This document shows, one piece after another, positions 26,285 through 35,927 of a stretch of DNA of 64,000 bases. The position numbers and the translations under genes are program-made. The notes under the pieces are model-generated. The model searched no databases and was not told the origin of the DNA. It worked only from the letters and a program-made list of their open reading frames with translations. Source of the stretch: Roseiarcus sp963820775 (GTDB taxonomy: Bacteria; Pseudomonadota; Alphaproteobacteria; Rhizobiales; Beijerinckiaceae); contig CAWGBF010000015.1 of assembly GCA_963820775.1 (NCBI GenBank), positions 806,001 through 870,000 of the forward strand. The letters run 5' to 3'. How positions within the stretch are numbered: the stretch's first letter is position 1; each line of letters begins with the position of its first letter.

Positions 26285-28125
26285 TCAAATGGCGGCGGTG
26301 CAACATTTGTCGTTTGAATAAAATGGATTTGGACCCCCCACAAGATATCCCGGCGGGGGACCCGGCATGGCGTTCGCTGACCCTTTCCCAGCGCGTGCCG
26401 TGAGCAAACCAATTGTGAAACATGGTGCTGGCGGAATGGCTCGCCCCGGCCTTTTTCATATTCGTGAGATAGACGAGACCGAGCGGATTGACGCCGTGAA
26501 TATAGTGGAGGTATTCCATTGCCGCAGAATCCGCCTTCGCTGCAGTGGCGGCGATCGTTGTCATACAGAGCCAAAAGCTGATATAGTCTCGCCTGTTGGG
26601 CCTTTGATTGGTTGCTGCCCCATGTATAGTCTTTCATCGGTGAGCGATAAGCGTCTTTGTTGCCGAGTATCATTGGAAGCTGATCCGGGTTCCTGGTCAT
26701 GCTGGCAACGAATTTCGTCAAGATCGCCGATTTTACTTGAGGAGAAATATTCGGCAAGCTCGTGTAATCGAGGAGAACTTCTTGTCTATCCGCGTCCCAT
26801 TGTGTCGGGCCATAACTCGGCGACGATTGACGTGTAGTGGGATTCGACGAAGTCCTTGTAAACTCGCGTCGTTAGTTAGCTCGTAGAGATAGACGGCGGC
26901 CTCGAATTTCGCAAACAGGCGCTGCGCATCGTCCATTTCCTGCTGGCCCGAAGCAAGCCCGCGGGAACCCGGCTGCTTCGCGTCGTCGTTATTGTAGTAG
27001 AGGACGCTCGGATGGGCGCGTCGCCCAATCCCACGCTCTTTTGGCGCGGGTGGCGAGATCGGCGCCGAAAGCCCTGAGATCGGCCTCAGATCGCGCTGAG
27101 TAAGTCTTGGCGGCGTAGGCGAACGCCGCCGCGCCCATCAGGCTGGCCGCTGTCGTTGCGGGACCATAATAGCTCGGCCCCGTGGCGGCCGACGGTGGGC
27201 TCGCCTGGATCCAAGCCCTGGACGCAGAGCAGCGAGCCGTCGGAGTTTTGCATGCGCGCCAGCCAATCCAACGCCCACTTGACTTCGTCGAGAATGTCGG
27301 GAACGCCGTTCCCCGACTCGGCTATGCCGGTGTCGTCGCCGAATGCTGTCGGGTTCTCACGATAAGCCCGCAGCAAGACAATAATATTGCGAGCCGTCCA
27401 ACTTGTATACTTGTTGTAGTCGCCAGCGTCGAACCAGCCTCCGTGAAGATCTTTGATCTGCGAAGGATCGCTGCTGCCCAACCCGTGCGCGGCCTGCCAA
27501 GGTCGGGTTTCGGGATCCTGTCCGGGCCCCATATGGCTTGCGGCGTCCGCCCAGTCGGATCCGGCCGTCTCGGCGGTCTTTTTGAAGCCGGCGCGCTGGT
27601 AAAAATACATTCTCGTGGCATCTTTTAGGACATTCCGGTAGACGCCGATCATCGATTTCGAATTCGGGGGAGCGCAATCCTCTGTCGATATCGACGACTT
27701 TGTAGGTTCCGGGAGTTGTGACGTCAGAGAAATCAAACCACCAAACCTTGTCGCCTGACACGCTGTCCGTGGCGCCGCCATTCCAAGGCGTTGGCGGGCC
27801 CTGTTTTACAATCTTCCCGGTGGACTGATCGACGACGGCATAGGTCGGCTCCCGGCGTGAAATGGGCGGCGCTGTCGTAGCCCACCTTTGGATCGCGGAT
27901 CACGGCGATTTTGGAAGCTTTTGTCGGGTAGCCGAACTGGTCGACAACGATCATGGGTATCGGCCCGTTTACGCCCAATGCCAAGCCCTGGCTCCAGGTC
28001 GTGTCAGCGCTCGACTTGTCGCCCGATCCTGATTTCTCAACAATGGCGCCTGCGATAGCCTGATCTGCCCAACATGGTGAGGCGACCGCGAAGGATAGAA
28101 TCGAAAGGCGCAAGAGAACTCGCAT
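26285..28125 (-). pseudogene. Glycoside hydrolase family 9 endoglucanase, heavily broken
   Basis: From ATG 28125: a signal peptide (MRVLLRLSILSFAVASPCWA), then a CelD_N immunoglobulin-like domain (IPMIVVDQFGYPTKASKIAVI; later VWWFDFSDVTTPGTYKVVD in a shifted frame). The GH9 catalytic core follows: DLHGGWFDAGDYNKYTSW carries the catalytic Asp pair, then NGVPDILDEVKWALDWLARM. Toward 26300 come NPLGLVYLTN, HSASTMFHNWFAHGT and a PGPPPGYLVGGPNPFYS segment. At least five frame changes separate these blocks, and a stop at 26285-26287 falls before the C-terminal catalytic Glu region. The gene cannot make a working cellulase as read. Confidence 0.8.
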
Positions 28126-28341
28126 AGGCGGATCGTCACCGTATCAACGACAAATTCAAGGACTCAGGCGCTGCGAGGCCTGAGCATTGGCGCAGCCGGC
28201 GCCATCGCCGAAGACGATATCTCACGCTTCCCGCCCGTTTATAGGCCGATCTTCCAGGATGGCAACTGCTCGAATGGCGGCGTTTTGGCCTGAGCACCAT
28301 ATTGGGTGACCTGCGGCACTCTCCTCGAGCGCAATTCACCC

Positions 28342-29368
28342 TTGGACCTCATCGTTTCGACCGACCGCGGTCTCTATTGCGCCGCGGGCGACTTTCACAT
28401 CGATCCGTGGCGCCCAGTTCCGCGCGCGATCATCACCCATGCGCATTCCGACCACGCGCGCTTCGGCTCGGATGTTTATGTCTGCCATCGCGACACGGCC
28501 CCGATCCTGCGCAAGCGCCTTGGCGACGTCGCGATCGAGACGGCGACTTACGGCGCAGATCCTGACGCGCAACGGGGTCGAGCTTTCGTTTCATCCCGCG
28601 GGTCACGTGCTAGGCTCCGCGCAGGTTCGGGTGACCTCGAAGGGCGAGATTTGGGTCGCGTCGGGCGACTACAAGCTCGAGAGCGACGGCGTTTCGCCCG
28701 CCTTCGAGCCGCTGCGCTGTCACGCCTTCATCACCGAATTGACCTTCGGCCTGCCGATCTACCGCTGGCGCCCGCAAGCCGAGATGTTCGCTGCAATCGA
28801 CGCTTGGCGGCGCGAGAACATCGCCGCCGGGCGCGCGAGCATCCTCTTCGCCTATGCGCTCGGCAAGGCGCAGCGGCTGCTCGCTCGTGTCGATCCAGCG
28901 CTCGGGCCGATCGTCTGTCACGGCGCGGTCGAGGCGATCAACGCGCTCTATCGCGAGGCCGGAATCGCCCTGCCGCCGACGCGTCTCGCGACGGAGATTC
29001 GCGAACAAGCGCGATTTCGCCCGCGCCCTCATTGTGGCGCCGCCCTCGGCCGCCGCGAGCCCGTGGCTCAAGCGCTTCGGCGACTATTCCGACGCGCTGG
29101 CGAGCGGCTGGATGCAGGTGCGGGGAAACCGCCGCCGGCGCGGGCTCGACCGCGGCTTTGCGCTGTCCGACCACGCCGACTGGCCGGGCCTGATCGCGGC
29201 CATCGAGGCGACGGGCGCGGAGCGCATTCTGGTGACGCACGGGTACACGGAAACGCTGACGCGCTATCTTCGCGAGAAGGGTCTCGACGCGCGTGCGCTC
29301 ACGACGGCTTACGGCGACGACGAGGACGCGGGCGACGCGCGGGGCAGGCGGCGGAGGGCGAGGCGTGA
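28342..29368 (+). pseudogene. Ligase-associated DNA exonuclease (metallo-beta-lactamase fold), frameshifted
   Basis: Pieces in three frames read as one protein of about 340 residues. Frame one holds LDLIVSTDRGLYCAAGDFHID and the metal motif ITHAHSDHARFG. A shift near 28553 leads to QILTRNGVELSFHPAGHVLGS...WVASGDYKLESDGV and FITELTFGLPIYRW. A shift near 29005 leads to FARALIVAPPSAA...WMQVRGNRRRRGLDRGFALSDHADWPGL and ILVTHGYTETL, and a third near 29330 to the end, GQAAEGEA. The stop overlaps the ligase GTG by 4 bases. The family (ligase-associated DNA damage response exonuclease) processes DNA ends. Breaks may be sequencing indels, since the motifs themselves are intact. Confidence 0.8.
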
Positions 29369-31151
29369 AGGCCTTCGCTGCGCTCTACCGGCGGCTCGAT
29401 TCCGGGACCTCGACCCGCGCCAAGCAGGCGGCGATGGTCGAGTTCTTCGCCGCCGCCAAGGCCGATCCGACGCAATGGGCGAGCGCCGCCTGGACGGTCT
29501 ATTTCCTGAGCGGCGGCAAGCCGCGCCAGACCGCGCCGTCCCGCCTTCTTTGGCGCCTTGCCGTCGAAGGCTCAGGCTATCCCGACTGGCTGTGCGCCGA
29601 GAGCTATGGCGCGGTCGGCGATCTCGCCGAGATGCTGTCGCTGCTTCTGCCGGAGGGCGTGGGCGGCGAGGAGGTTTCGCTCGACGTCTGGATGCGCGAG
29701 CGGCTGCTGCCGCTTCCCTCGCTCGACGAGGAAGAGCGTTACGCGAGGCTCAAGCAATGGGTCGGGGAGCTCGCGACCGACGAGCGTCTCGCCTTCTTCA
29801 AGCTGATCACCGGCGAATTGCGCGTCGGCGTGTCGCGGCTGCAGGTGGTGAAGGCGCTGGCCGAAGTCGCGGGCGTCGACGAGGGCCACATGGCGCAGCG
29901 GCTGATCGGCTATTCGCAGGCGCGGCGGATCCCGACGGCTGCGGATTTCGAGGCGCTGATCGGCGAGGTCTGCACGCGGAGGCGCAGGCGCTCGACGCGG
30001 GCAAACCCTATCCGTTCTATCTCGCGCAATCGTGGAGCCGGCCGCTGGCCGAGATGCTGGCGACGCTCGGGCCGCCGTCGAACTGGATCATTGAATGGAA
30101 GTACGACGGCATCCGCGCGCAGCTGCTCAAGCGCGGCGAGAACTGGCGCCTATGGTCGCGCGGCGAAGAGCTGATCTCCGACGCCTATCCAGATCTCGAG
30201 CCGCTGGCGCGCGCGCTGCCCTCCGGCACGGCGATCGACGGCGAGCTCGTGGTGCTCATCCCGCCCGAGCACGACTTCGCGGCGGATTCGCTCGATGGCC
30301 TCGCGATCTTCGCGAGCCTGCAGCAGCGGCTCGGCCGCAAGATCGTGAGCGAAAAGACGATGCGCGAATTGCCGGTCGCCTTCATCGCCTATGACCTGCT
30401 CGAGAGCGAGGGCCGTGACCTTCGCGCCGAGCCGCAGCATGTGCGCCGCGCTCTGCTCGAAACGCTCGTCGATCGCCTGTTCGCGGAGGCGAAGACGCGC
30501 GGCGAGCGCCTGCCGATCCGCATCAGCCCGACCGTTTCCGCCGACACATGGGAGGAGCTGGCCGAGAAGCGCGAGCAGGCGCGCGCGCTTACGCGCGAGG
30601 GGCTGATGCTGAAGGCGCGCGACGGCGCCTATGGGATCGGGCGGCGCAAGGGCGACGACCGCACGGACGTGTGGTGGAAATGGAAGCTCGACCCGATGAG
30701 CGTCGACGCGGTCGTGATCTATGCCGAGCGCGGCCATGGGCGCCGCTCGGGCGTCTACACCGACTACACTTTCGCCGTCTGGAGCGCGGGCGAAGAGGCC
30801 GGGACCCGCGAGCTGGTGCCGTTCGCCAAGGCCTATTCGGGGCTGTCGGACACGGAAATCCGCGAGATGGACGCGATCGTCCGCCGCACCACGGTCGAGA
30901 CCTTCGGTCCGGTGCGAAGCCTCACCCCGACGCAGGTGTTCGAGCTTGGCTTCGAGGGCATCGCGCCGAGCAAGCGCCACAAGAGCGGCGTCGCCGTCCG
31001 CTTTCCCCGCATGCTGCGCTGGCGCCACGACAAGCCGGTCGCCGAGGCCGACACGCTGGACGCGCTCAAGGCGCTGTTGGCGGGGGAGCGCCGGCTGAAG
31101 GGAGCGGCTGGTGTGACGGCCCTCACAGCGCTCACGCGGATGTCCTGTTAA
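29365..31151 (+). pseudogene. ATP-dependent DNA ligase (LigB/C-like), one frameshift
   Basis: Starts with GTG 29365, overlapping the exonuclease stop. The N-terminal ligase domain (KAFAALYRRLDSGTSTRAKQ...FYLSGGKPRQ, LRVGVSRLQVVKALAEVAGVDE) is in one frame to about 29968, then a one-base shift leads to LHAEAQALDAGKPYPFYLAQ and the adenylation domain. The AMP-accepting lysine lies in IIEWKYDGIRAQ, followed by AIDGELVV, EGLMLKARDGAYGIGRRK and the OB-fold end (WWKWKLDP, VFELGFEGIAPSKRHKSG). Restored length is about 595 residues. With the exonuclease it forms the known ligase-exonuclease DNA damage pair; the usual Lhr-type helicase and phosphoesterase partners are not adjacent. Confidence 0.85.
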
Positions 31152-31224
31152 GCGGTTGCTCCAAGCTGATGAGCCGTGTCCAAGTGGCGGCTGCTCAGAG
31201 CTTTAAAACATTTGGGAGAAGCGC

Positions 31225-31720
31225 ATGGCAAATCCTGGACAACCGACGATCTCTTTAGGCGCTTCCGGCGAAGCGGTGAAGCGACTGGAGCGGGCGCTTC
31301 GGCGAACGCCAAATCCTGGTCTTAGTGTCGACGGCGTTTTCGGGCCGCAACTGGAGACGGCGGTGAAGCAGTTCCAGGAGGGGGGCGGGGTTAACCGTGG
31401 ACGGAATTGTCGGCCCAGCCACTTGGGCCGCCCTACCGGACGGAGGACCGATGCCTATTCTGCAAGCAGGCTCAAAAGGACCGGTCGTCAGTTCGTTGCA
31501 GACCCTGCTCACCAATGGCGCGCCGGGGCAGTGGAACACCACGCCGCAGGGAATCGACGGCGACTTTGGGCCTCATACGAAGGCGGCGGTTGTCGCGTTC
31601 CAAGCCTGGGGCGGCGTCGCGCAGGACGGGATCGTCGGCGACCAGACTTGGGCCGTCTCGTTACATGCCGCAAGCGCCACTCTCGAGACCGCTGTGGGGC
31701 TGCAGTTCGTGGTTGGTTGA
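31225..31720 (+). pseudogene. Peptidoglycan-binding (PG_binding_1) protein, frameshifted
   Basis: Two PG_binding_1 repeats are seen. The first is TISLGASGEAVKRLERAL...VDGVFGPQLETAVKQFQ, broken near 31390 at a GGGGGGCGGGG run. After a one-base shift the text continues VDGIVGPATWAAL and the second repeat, PILQAGSKGPVVSSLQTLL...IDGDFGPHTKAAVVAFQ and DGIVGDQTWAV. Restored length is about 165 residues with no signal peptide or catalytic domain. GGGAGAAG precedes ATG 31225. Such domains bind cell-wall peptidoglycan or act as spacers. The G-rich run makes an indel error quite likely. Confidence 0.75.
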
Positions 31721-32047
31721 AGGCGCCTTGAGACTCCACCTCAAGAAGCCAACGGCTGCGCGAATGGATGCGGGTCTACATCAAAACCCGACGATTGCTT
31801 GGGGCGGTCAAGCGTTTTCCGCGCCCGCGATCGAATGGCGGCTTTGGCATGGACTCCGGTCCCTGCCGAGGCGCCCTCTGTAGGCTCGCTCAGGGCGCTT
31901 CATGCGGCGATCTGGCGGAAGGCTTGAGCCATCCGTCATCGCGCCAGGAGTCGTCGGGTGCCCTGCGGCTCCTGGATCGCCGCGTCCACCCGGGGCCAAA
32001 AGCCCGGGGGTCCTCGCGATGACGGCGATCCCCACACGCGGAAGGCC
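31721..32047. repeat. Intergenic region with REP-like inverted element
   Basis: No gene is supported over these 327 bases. CCGTCATCGCGCCAGGA (31933-31949) pairs with TCCTCGCGATGACGG (32011-32025), and an inner CCCGGGGC/GCCCGGGG hairpin lies near 31989-32009. The TCGCGATGACGG edge is typical of REP-type intergenic repeats in Rhizobiales. Short frames across it are chance. Confidence 0.5.
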
Positions 32048-32770
32048 TCACTCCTCCACGTCCCGGTGGCACCCGTACCGGTCGCCCTCATAATTCTCGC
32101 CGATCGACATGGCGCAGATCAGCGATAGATGCCGGTAGGGCAGGCCGGTCTCTTTCGCCCAGGCGTTGAACTGCTCCTGGATCTTCAAAAGGTCGCGCTT
32201 CGACGTCGGCGACGTCGCCGATGTCGAGGCCGGCGTCGCGCAGGCAGGCGACGACGTCCTTCGACGGTCACGAAGGCGTCGTAGCCGAGAAACCTCAGCA
32301 GCATCTGCCCGCTATTTCCGCCGAGCCGGCCGCCGCGCTTGGCCAACACTTCGAGCAGCCCGACCTCGTTGGAGGGCGGCCAGTCGGCGAGGAACTTGCC
32401 GAACGAGCCGTGCTCCTTCGCCACGTCGAGCACGAAGCGCGCGTTCTCGCGCACCGACATGATCTTCGCGCCGTTGCGGACGATGCGGGCGTCCATGGTC
32501 AGCTTGTGCCAGAACTCGTCGGGCTCGGATGACGAGCCGCGCCGGCTCGAAGCCGAGAAAGGCCTCTTCGAAGCCGGGCCACTTCGATTCGATCACGCTC
32601 CAGGCGAAGCCGGCCGAGAACACGCGCTTGGTCATTTCCGCGAGCGCGCGGTCGTCGCGAAGCTTGAAGAGCGCCTTGGGGTCAGGCTTGGGCGGCATGA
32701 GGCGGGCGAGCGCGTCGGCGCCGCCTTTGCGCTTCTCGGCCCGGGCGCGGATGGTTTGGAACGCGATCAC
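32048..32770 (-). pseudogene. DNA-3-methyladenine glycosylase I family protein, frameshifted
   Basis: Reads from ATG 32770: FQTIRARAEKRKGGADALARL, then FSAGFAWSVIESKWPGFEEAFLGFEP. Shifts near 32530, 32262 and 32198 are needed to continue through DEFWHKLTMDARIVRNGAKI, FLADWPPSNEVGLLEVLAKR, VVACLRDAGLDI and finally LLKIQEQFNAWAKETGLPY to the stop at 32048. The restored protein of about 240 residues matches PF03352-type base-excision glycosylases, which remove alkylated adenine. All blocks are well preserved, so single-base sequence errors are as likely as decay. Confidence 0.75.
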
Positions 32771-32968
32771 CGCTGAGATCCCTTGGTCTTGCAGCCGTTC
32801 TAAGACTAGGCGCGGCCGATTTGGCGCGCAATCGGCCTCGCACCGCGATCAATCACCTGAAATTTGTCTTGGCCTCGCGGTCGAGACTTCCTAGCCTGCG
32901 GCGCCCCTCGATCCGCGCGGGTCAAGCGCGCGGCAAGGTGAAATTCGTCCCCGCACCCGGAGAGCCTC

Positions 32969-33676
32969 GTGATCCGCTTCTATTTCCATCCCACGCCCAA
33001 TCCCGCCAAAGTCGCGCTCCTGCTCGAGGAGCTTGGCATGCCCTATGAGGTCGTTCCCGTCGACACGGCCAAGGGCGAGCAGCACGAGGCCGCCTTTCGC
33101 GCCATCAATCCGAACGGCAAGGTTCCGGCGATCGTCGACACCGAGGGGCCGGGCGGGCGCGAGGCGCGGGTGTTCGATTCGAGCGCCATCCTGCTCTACC
33201 TCGGCGAAAAGGCCGGGCGCTTCATCGGCGGCCCCGCCGACCGTCCCGAACTCCTGTCATGGCTGTTCTTCATCGCCACCGGCATCGGTCCGTTTTCGGG
33301 CCAGGCGGTGCATTTCCAGCATGCGGCGCCGGAAAAGCTCCCCTACGCCGTGAACCGATATCGCCGCGAGATCGAGCGCCACTATCGGGTGCTGGACAGG
33401 CATCTGGCCGGCCGCGACTATATCGTTGGCGGCGACTATTCGATCGCCGACATGTCGGCCTGGGGCTGGCTGGGGCGCGCCGCCCGAGTCCTGCCTGGCG
33501 CGGACGACCCGCTCGCCGAGTTCCCCAACGTCAAGCGTCTGTTCGAAAAGGTCGAAGCGCGGCCGGCGGCGGCGCGGGCGAAGGCGGTCGGGAAGGATCA
33601 TCCTTTCAAGCGGGACATGGACGAGCAGACGAAGCGCGCGATGTTCCCGTCGAACTATCCCGAAATCGCGATGTGA
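32969..33676 (+). CDS. Glutathione S-transferase family protein
   Basis: A 235-residue protein with a GTG start at 32969. The N-terminal thioredoxin-like domain reads RFYFHPTPNPAKVALLLEELGMPYEVVPVD, NGKVPAIVDTEG and VFDSSAILLYLGEK (the cis-Pro and Asp-Ser glutathione site). An all-helical C-terminal domain contains YIVGGDYSIADMSAWGW, the GST capping-box motif. It resembles the bacterial YghU/YfcG-like nu-class branch, which often has disulfide reductase activity. The 3' end lies 2 bases from the convergent GDPD gene. Confidence 0.88.
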   Translation: MIRFYFHPTPNPAKVALLLEELGMPYEVVPVDTAKGEQHEAAFRAINPNGKVPAIVDTEGPGGREARVFDSSAILLYLGEKAGRFIGGPADRPELLSWLFFIATGIGPFSGQAVHFQHAAPEKLPYAVNRYRREIERHYRVLDRHLAGRDYIVGGDYSIADMSAWGWLGRAARVLPGADDPLAEFPNVKRLFEKVEARPAAARAKAVGKDHPFKRDMDEQTKRAMFPSNYPEIAM

Positions 33677-33677
33677 C

Positions 33678-34506
33678 TCAGTAGCCGAGAGATTCGACGA
33701 TAGCTGACAGGCCGCCAGGCGCGCGTGCGACTGCGGATCGCCGTCGAACACGATCTGATCCGCCCATTTGCGCGCCGCCTCGCGCTGCTCGGCGGTGCGC
33801 ACCGTCCACGTCATGATCGGCGCGCCGGTCAGTTCCTTCACCAGGAACGGGATCTTGTGCGGCAGGTCGTCGACGTTAAAGGACAGGAAATCCGGGCGGG
33901 CGAGGTCGTAATGGTCGAAATCCGTCCAGTCCCGCTTCTGTCGGCGCTTAGGAAAGCCCAAGCTCGGACCGTCGTAGGACGCCTGGGCCAGAAGGCCGAT
34001 CGGGCAGGGTCCCCTGGGCGGGCGCATGTGCGGGCGGCGCAAGCCGCAAATAGGCGGTGAGATCGTGGTCGAAGCTCTTGAACGCGAGCGGCCCGTCATA
34101 GGTCGCGGCGAGCGCGGCGGCGCGGTCGGCGATGCGCCAGTCGCCGTCGAACCGGCTCTTGAGCTCGCAGATGATCGGCGTCCGGCCGGCGACCTGGTCG
34201 AGAAAGGCCGCGAAGGTCGGCGGCGGCTCGCCCGATCCCTTGATCCGAACTCTCGCGATCTCAGCCGCGCTGAGGGCCGAAACCGGGCCCGACGCGTCGG
34301 TCAGGCGATCGAGCGTTTCGTCATGGAAAACAATCGCTTCTCCGTCGGAGCTCAACTGGATGTCGCACTCGATGGCGAAGCCGCCGGCGATCGCCGCCTC
34401 GGCCGCGCGGAGCGTGTTTTCGATCACGCCGTGCGCGCTCGTCGTGCAGGCCGCGATGGGCGATCGGACGCTCGATGAGCCAGGAGGGAGCGTTGACCGG
34501 CGTCAA
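33678..34506 (-). pseudogene. Glycerophosphodiester phosphodiesterase, frameshifted
   Basis: Begins at ATG 34506 with PIAHRGLHD, the catalytic-histidine opening of the GDPD TIM barrel. A shift near 34440 continues IENTLRAAEAAIAGGFAIECDIQLSSDGEAIVFHDETLDRLT, which has the Glu-x-Asp metal site and second His. A shift near 34010 leads to FLSFNVDDLPHKIPFLV and PIMTWTVRTAEQREAARKWADQIVFD, and another near 33725 to SAIVESLGY and the stop at 33678. Function of the family: hydrolysis of glycerophosphodiesters to glycerol-3-phosphate. Its start overlaps the end of ridA by 4 bases. All catalytic blocks survive, so the breaks may be artefacts. Confidence 0.8.
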
Positions 34507-34976
34507 TCCTCGATCTCGAAGATGGCTTCGACCTCGACCAGCGCGTTGAGCGGCAGATGCGATACGCCGACCGTCGTTCGCGCATGGCGGCCCTGATCGC
34601 CGAACAGCTCGGCGACGAAATTGGACGCGCCGTTCATCGCGTGGGGTAGGGCGTCGAAGCTCGATTCGACGTTGAAGAACCCGCCGAGCCGCACGACTTG
34701 CTTCACCCGGTCGAGATCGCCGAGCGCCGCATGCGCGTGAGCAAGCACGTTGATCACGCAGAGTCTCGCCGCCTCGCGCGCGGCGTCGACTTCGGAATTG
34801 GCCGAGAGCTTGCCCTGGTGGCGCTCGGCGAGCTTTCCATCTTCCCCTAGCGGCAATTGGCCGGAGACGAACAGCAGCGATCCGGCGCGCACGGAAGGGA
34901 CGTAGTTCGCGACCGGCGGCGCCGGTTTGGGCAAAACGACGCCCATCTCTTTCAGGCGTTTGGCGGTCTTGCTCAT
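34503..34976 (-). CDS. RidA-family reactive enamine/imine deaminase
   Basis: About 157 residues from ATG 34976; the frame extends to 35069 with an unlikely Arg-rich leader. Seen: an opening LKEMGVVLPKPAPPVANYVP, FVSGQLPLGEDGKL, AAREAARLCVINVLAHAHAALGDLDRVKQVVRL, and the end RTTVGVSHLPLNALVEVEAIF, which includes the conserved Arg and the final strand of the YjgF/YER057c/UK114 trimer. These proteins remove reactive 2-aminoacrylate-type intermediates. It is translationally coupled to the downstream GDPD gene. Confidence 0.85.
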   Translation of the reverse strand: MSKTAKRLKEMGVVLPKPAPPVANYVPSVRAGSLLFVSGQLPLGEDGKLAERHQGKLSANSEVDAAREAARLCVINVLAHAHAALGDLDRVKQVVRLGGFFNVESSFDALPHAMNGASNFVAELFGDQGRHARTTVGVSHLPLNALVEVEAIFEIED

Positions 34977-35163
34977 GCGGGCGGAACTCCTTGGCTTGGT
35001 CCGCGATCGCGCACGGGGCGAAGCTGTCGGCGGGCGACCTCGCCTATGTCGCCTTTCCCATGAAGGCAAGCTTGTTTTTGCCTGTCTACGCGCTTAGGTT
35101 CGGGTCAAAGAGAGGATGCGCCGGCGGCGTTGAGGCCGGGCGGCGCGCAATGGGACGACCGCC

Positions 35164-35391
35164 ATGGGTAGCTTTAGCATTTGGCATTGGATGTTGTTCG
35201 GCGCGGTTGCGCTTCTGCTGTTCGGCGGCAAGGGCAAGATTTCCGACCTGATGGGCGACGTCGCCAAGGGCGTGAAATCGTTCAAGAAAGGCCTCGCGGA
35301 CGACGATGAGCCGACAGTCGCCCAGAGCGCGCCGCGGCCGCTCGAGAATCGCGTCAGCATCGACGCGAACGACGTTCACAAGGTCAACTGA
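35164..35391 (+). CDS. tatA: Sec-independent translocase subunit TatA
   Basis: A 75-residue protein: a short periplasmic N-terminus, one hydrophobic helix (SIWHWMLFGAVALLLFG), the hinge FGGKGKISDLMGDVAKG and an amphipathic helix with KSFKKGLADD. This is the classic TatA form, which builds the pore for folded twin-arginine substrates. It leads tatA-tatB-tatC on the plus strand, spaced 76 bases before tatB. Confidence 0.93.
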   Translation: MGSFSIWHWMLFGAVALLLFGGKGKISDLMGDVAKGVKSFKKGLADDDEPTVAQSAPRPLENRVSIDANDVHKVN

Positions 35392-35467
35392 ACTCCGTCG
35401 ACGGAACGTCCGCCGGCAGAATGGCGGCGCGTCGTGTTGAGGCGGGTCGGCGCCGGCCCGGTGAGCC

Positions 35468-35927
35468 ATGTTCGATCTTGACATCAGCAAGATGATCATT
35501 GTCGGCATCGTCGCTTTGGCGGTGATTCCGCCGAAGGATCTGCCGCGGGTGATGCGCACCGTCGGCCAGACGATCGGCAAGATGCGGCGCATGGCCTCCG
35601 AATTCCAGGGCCAGTTCATGGAAGCCATGCGCGAGGTCGAGCGCGAGGCGGACCTCGAAAGCGTGAAGAAGGAATTCCAGGCGATCAACGACCAGGCGAA
35701 GATCGACACCAGCTTCGATCCGGTCGGCATGATGCGCGAGGACATGACGAAGGCTGTCGCAACCTCCGCGAGCGCCCCCGGAGCCGCCGCTTCTGATCCC
35801 GCCAGGCCCGAGATTGGCGCGTCGGAGATTGCTTTGGCCGGTCCAGAACTCGGCCGCAGAGGCCGCTCCGGCTGACAAGGAGGCAGAGCCCGAGGCGCCC
35901 GCCGCCCGGAGAAGCGCGGCGGAATGA
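35468..35927 (+). CDS. tatB: Sec-independent translocase subunit TatB, probable frameshift near the 3' end
   Basis: From ATG 35468: MFDLDISKMIIVGIVALAVI is the membrane helix, then PPKDLPRVMRTVGQTIGKMR and a long amphipathic helix (FMEAMREVEREADLESVKKEF). The frame as given stops at 35875 after GPELGRRGRSG. A one-base shift near 35850 instead gives NSAAEAAPADKEAEPEA... ending SAAE with a stop at 35927 that overlaps the tatC ATG, the usual arrangement and an Ala/Pro/Glu-rich tail typical of TatB. The functional N-terminal part is intact in either case. TatB forms the substrate receptor with TatC. Confidence 0.88.

Noticed and set aside
31768..32093. Several overlapping frames of 60-84 codons
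   Set aside because: They lie across a REP-like inverted element and have no coding features.
35840..35927. Programmed frameshift in tatB
   Set aside because: There is no convincing slippery site with downstream structure, and TatB is not known to use recoding; a sequence indel is simpler.
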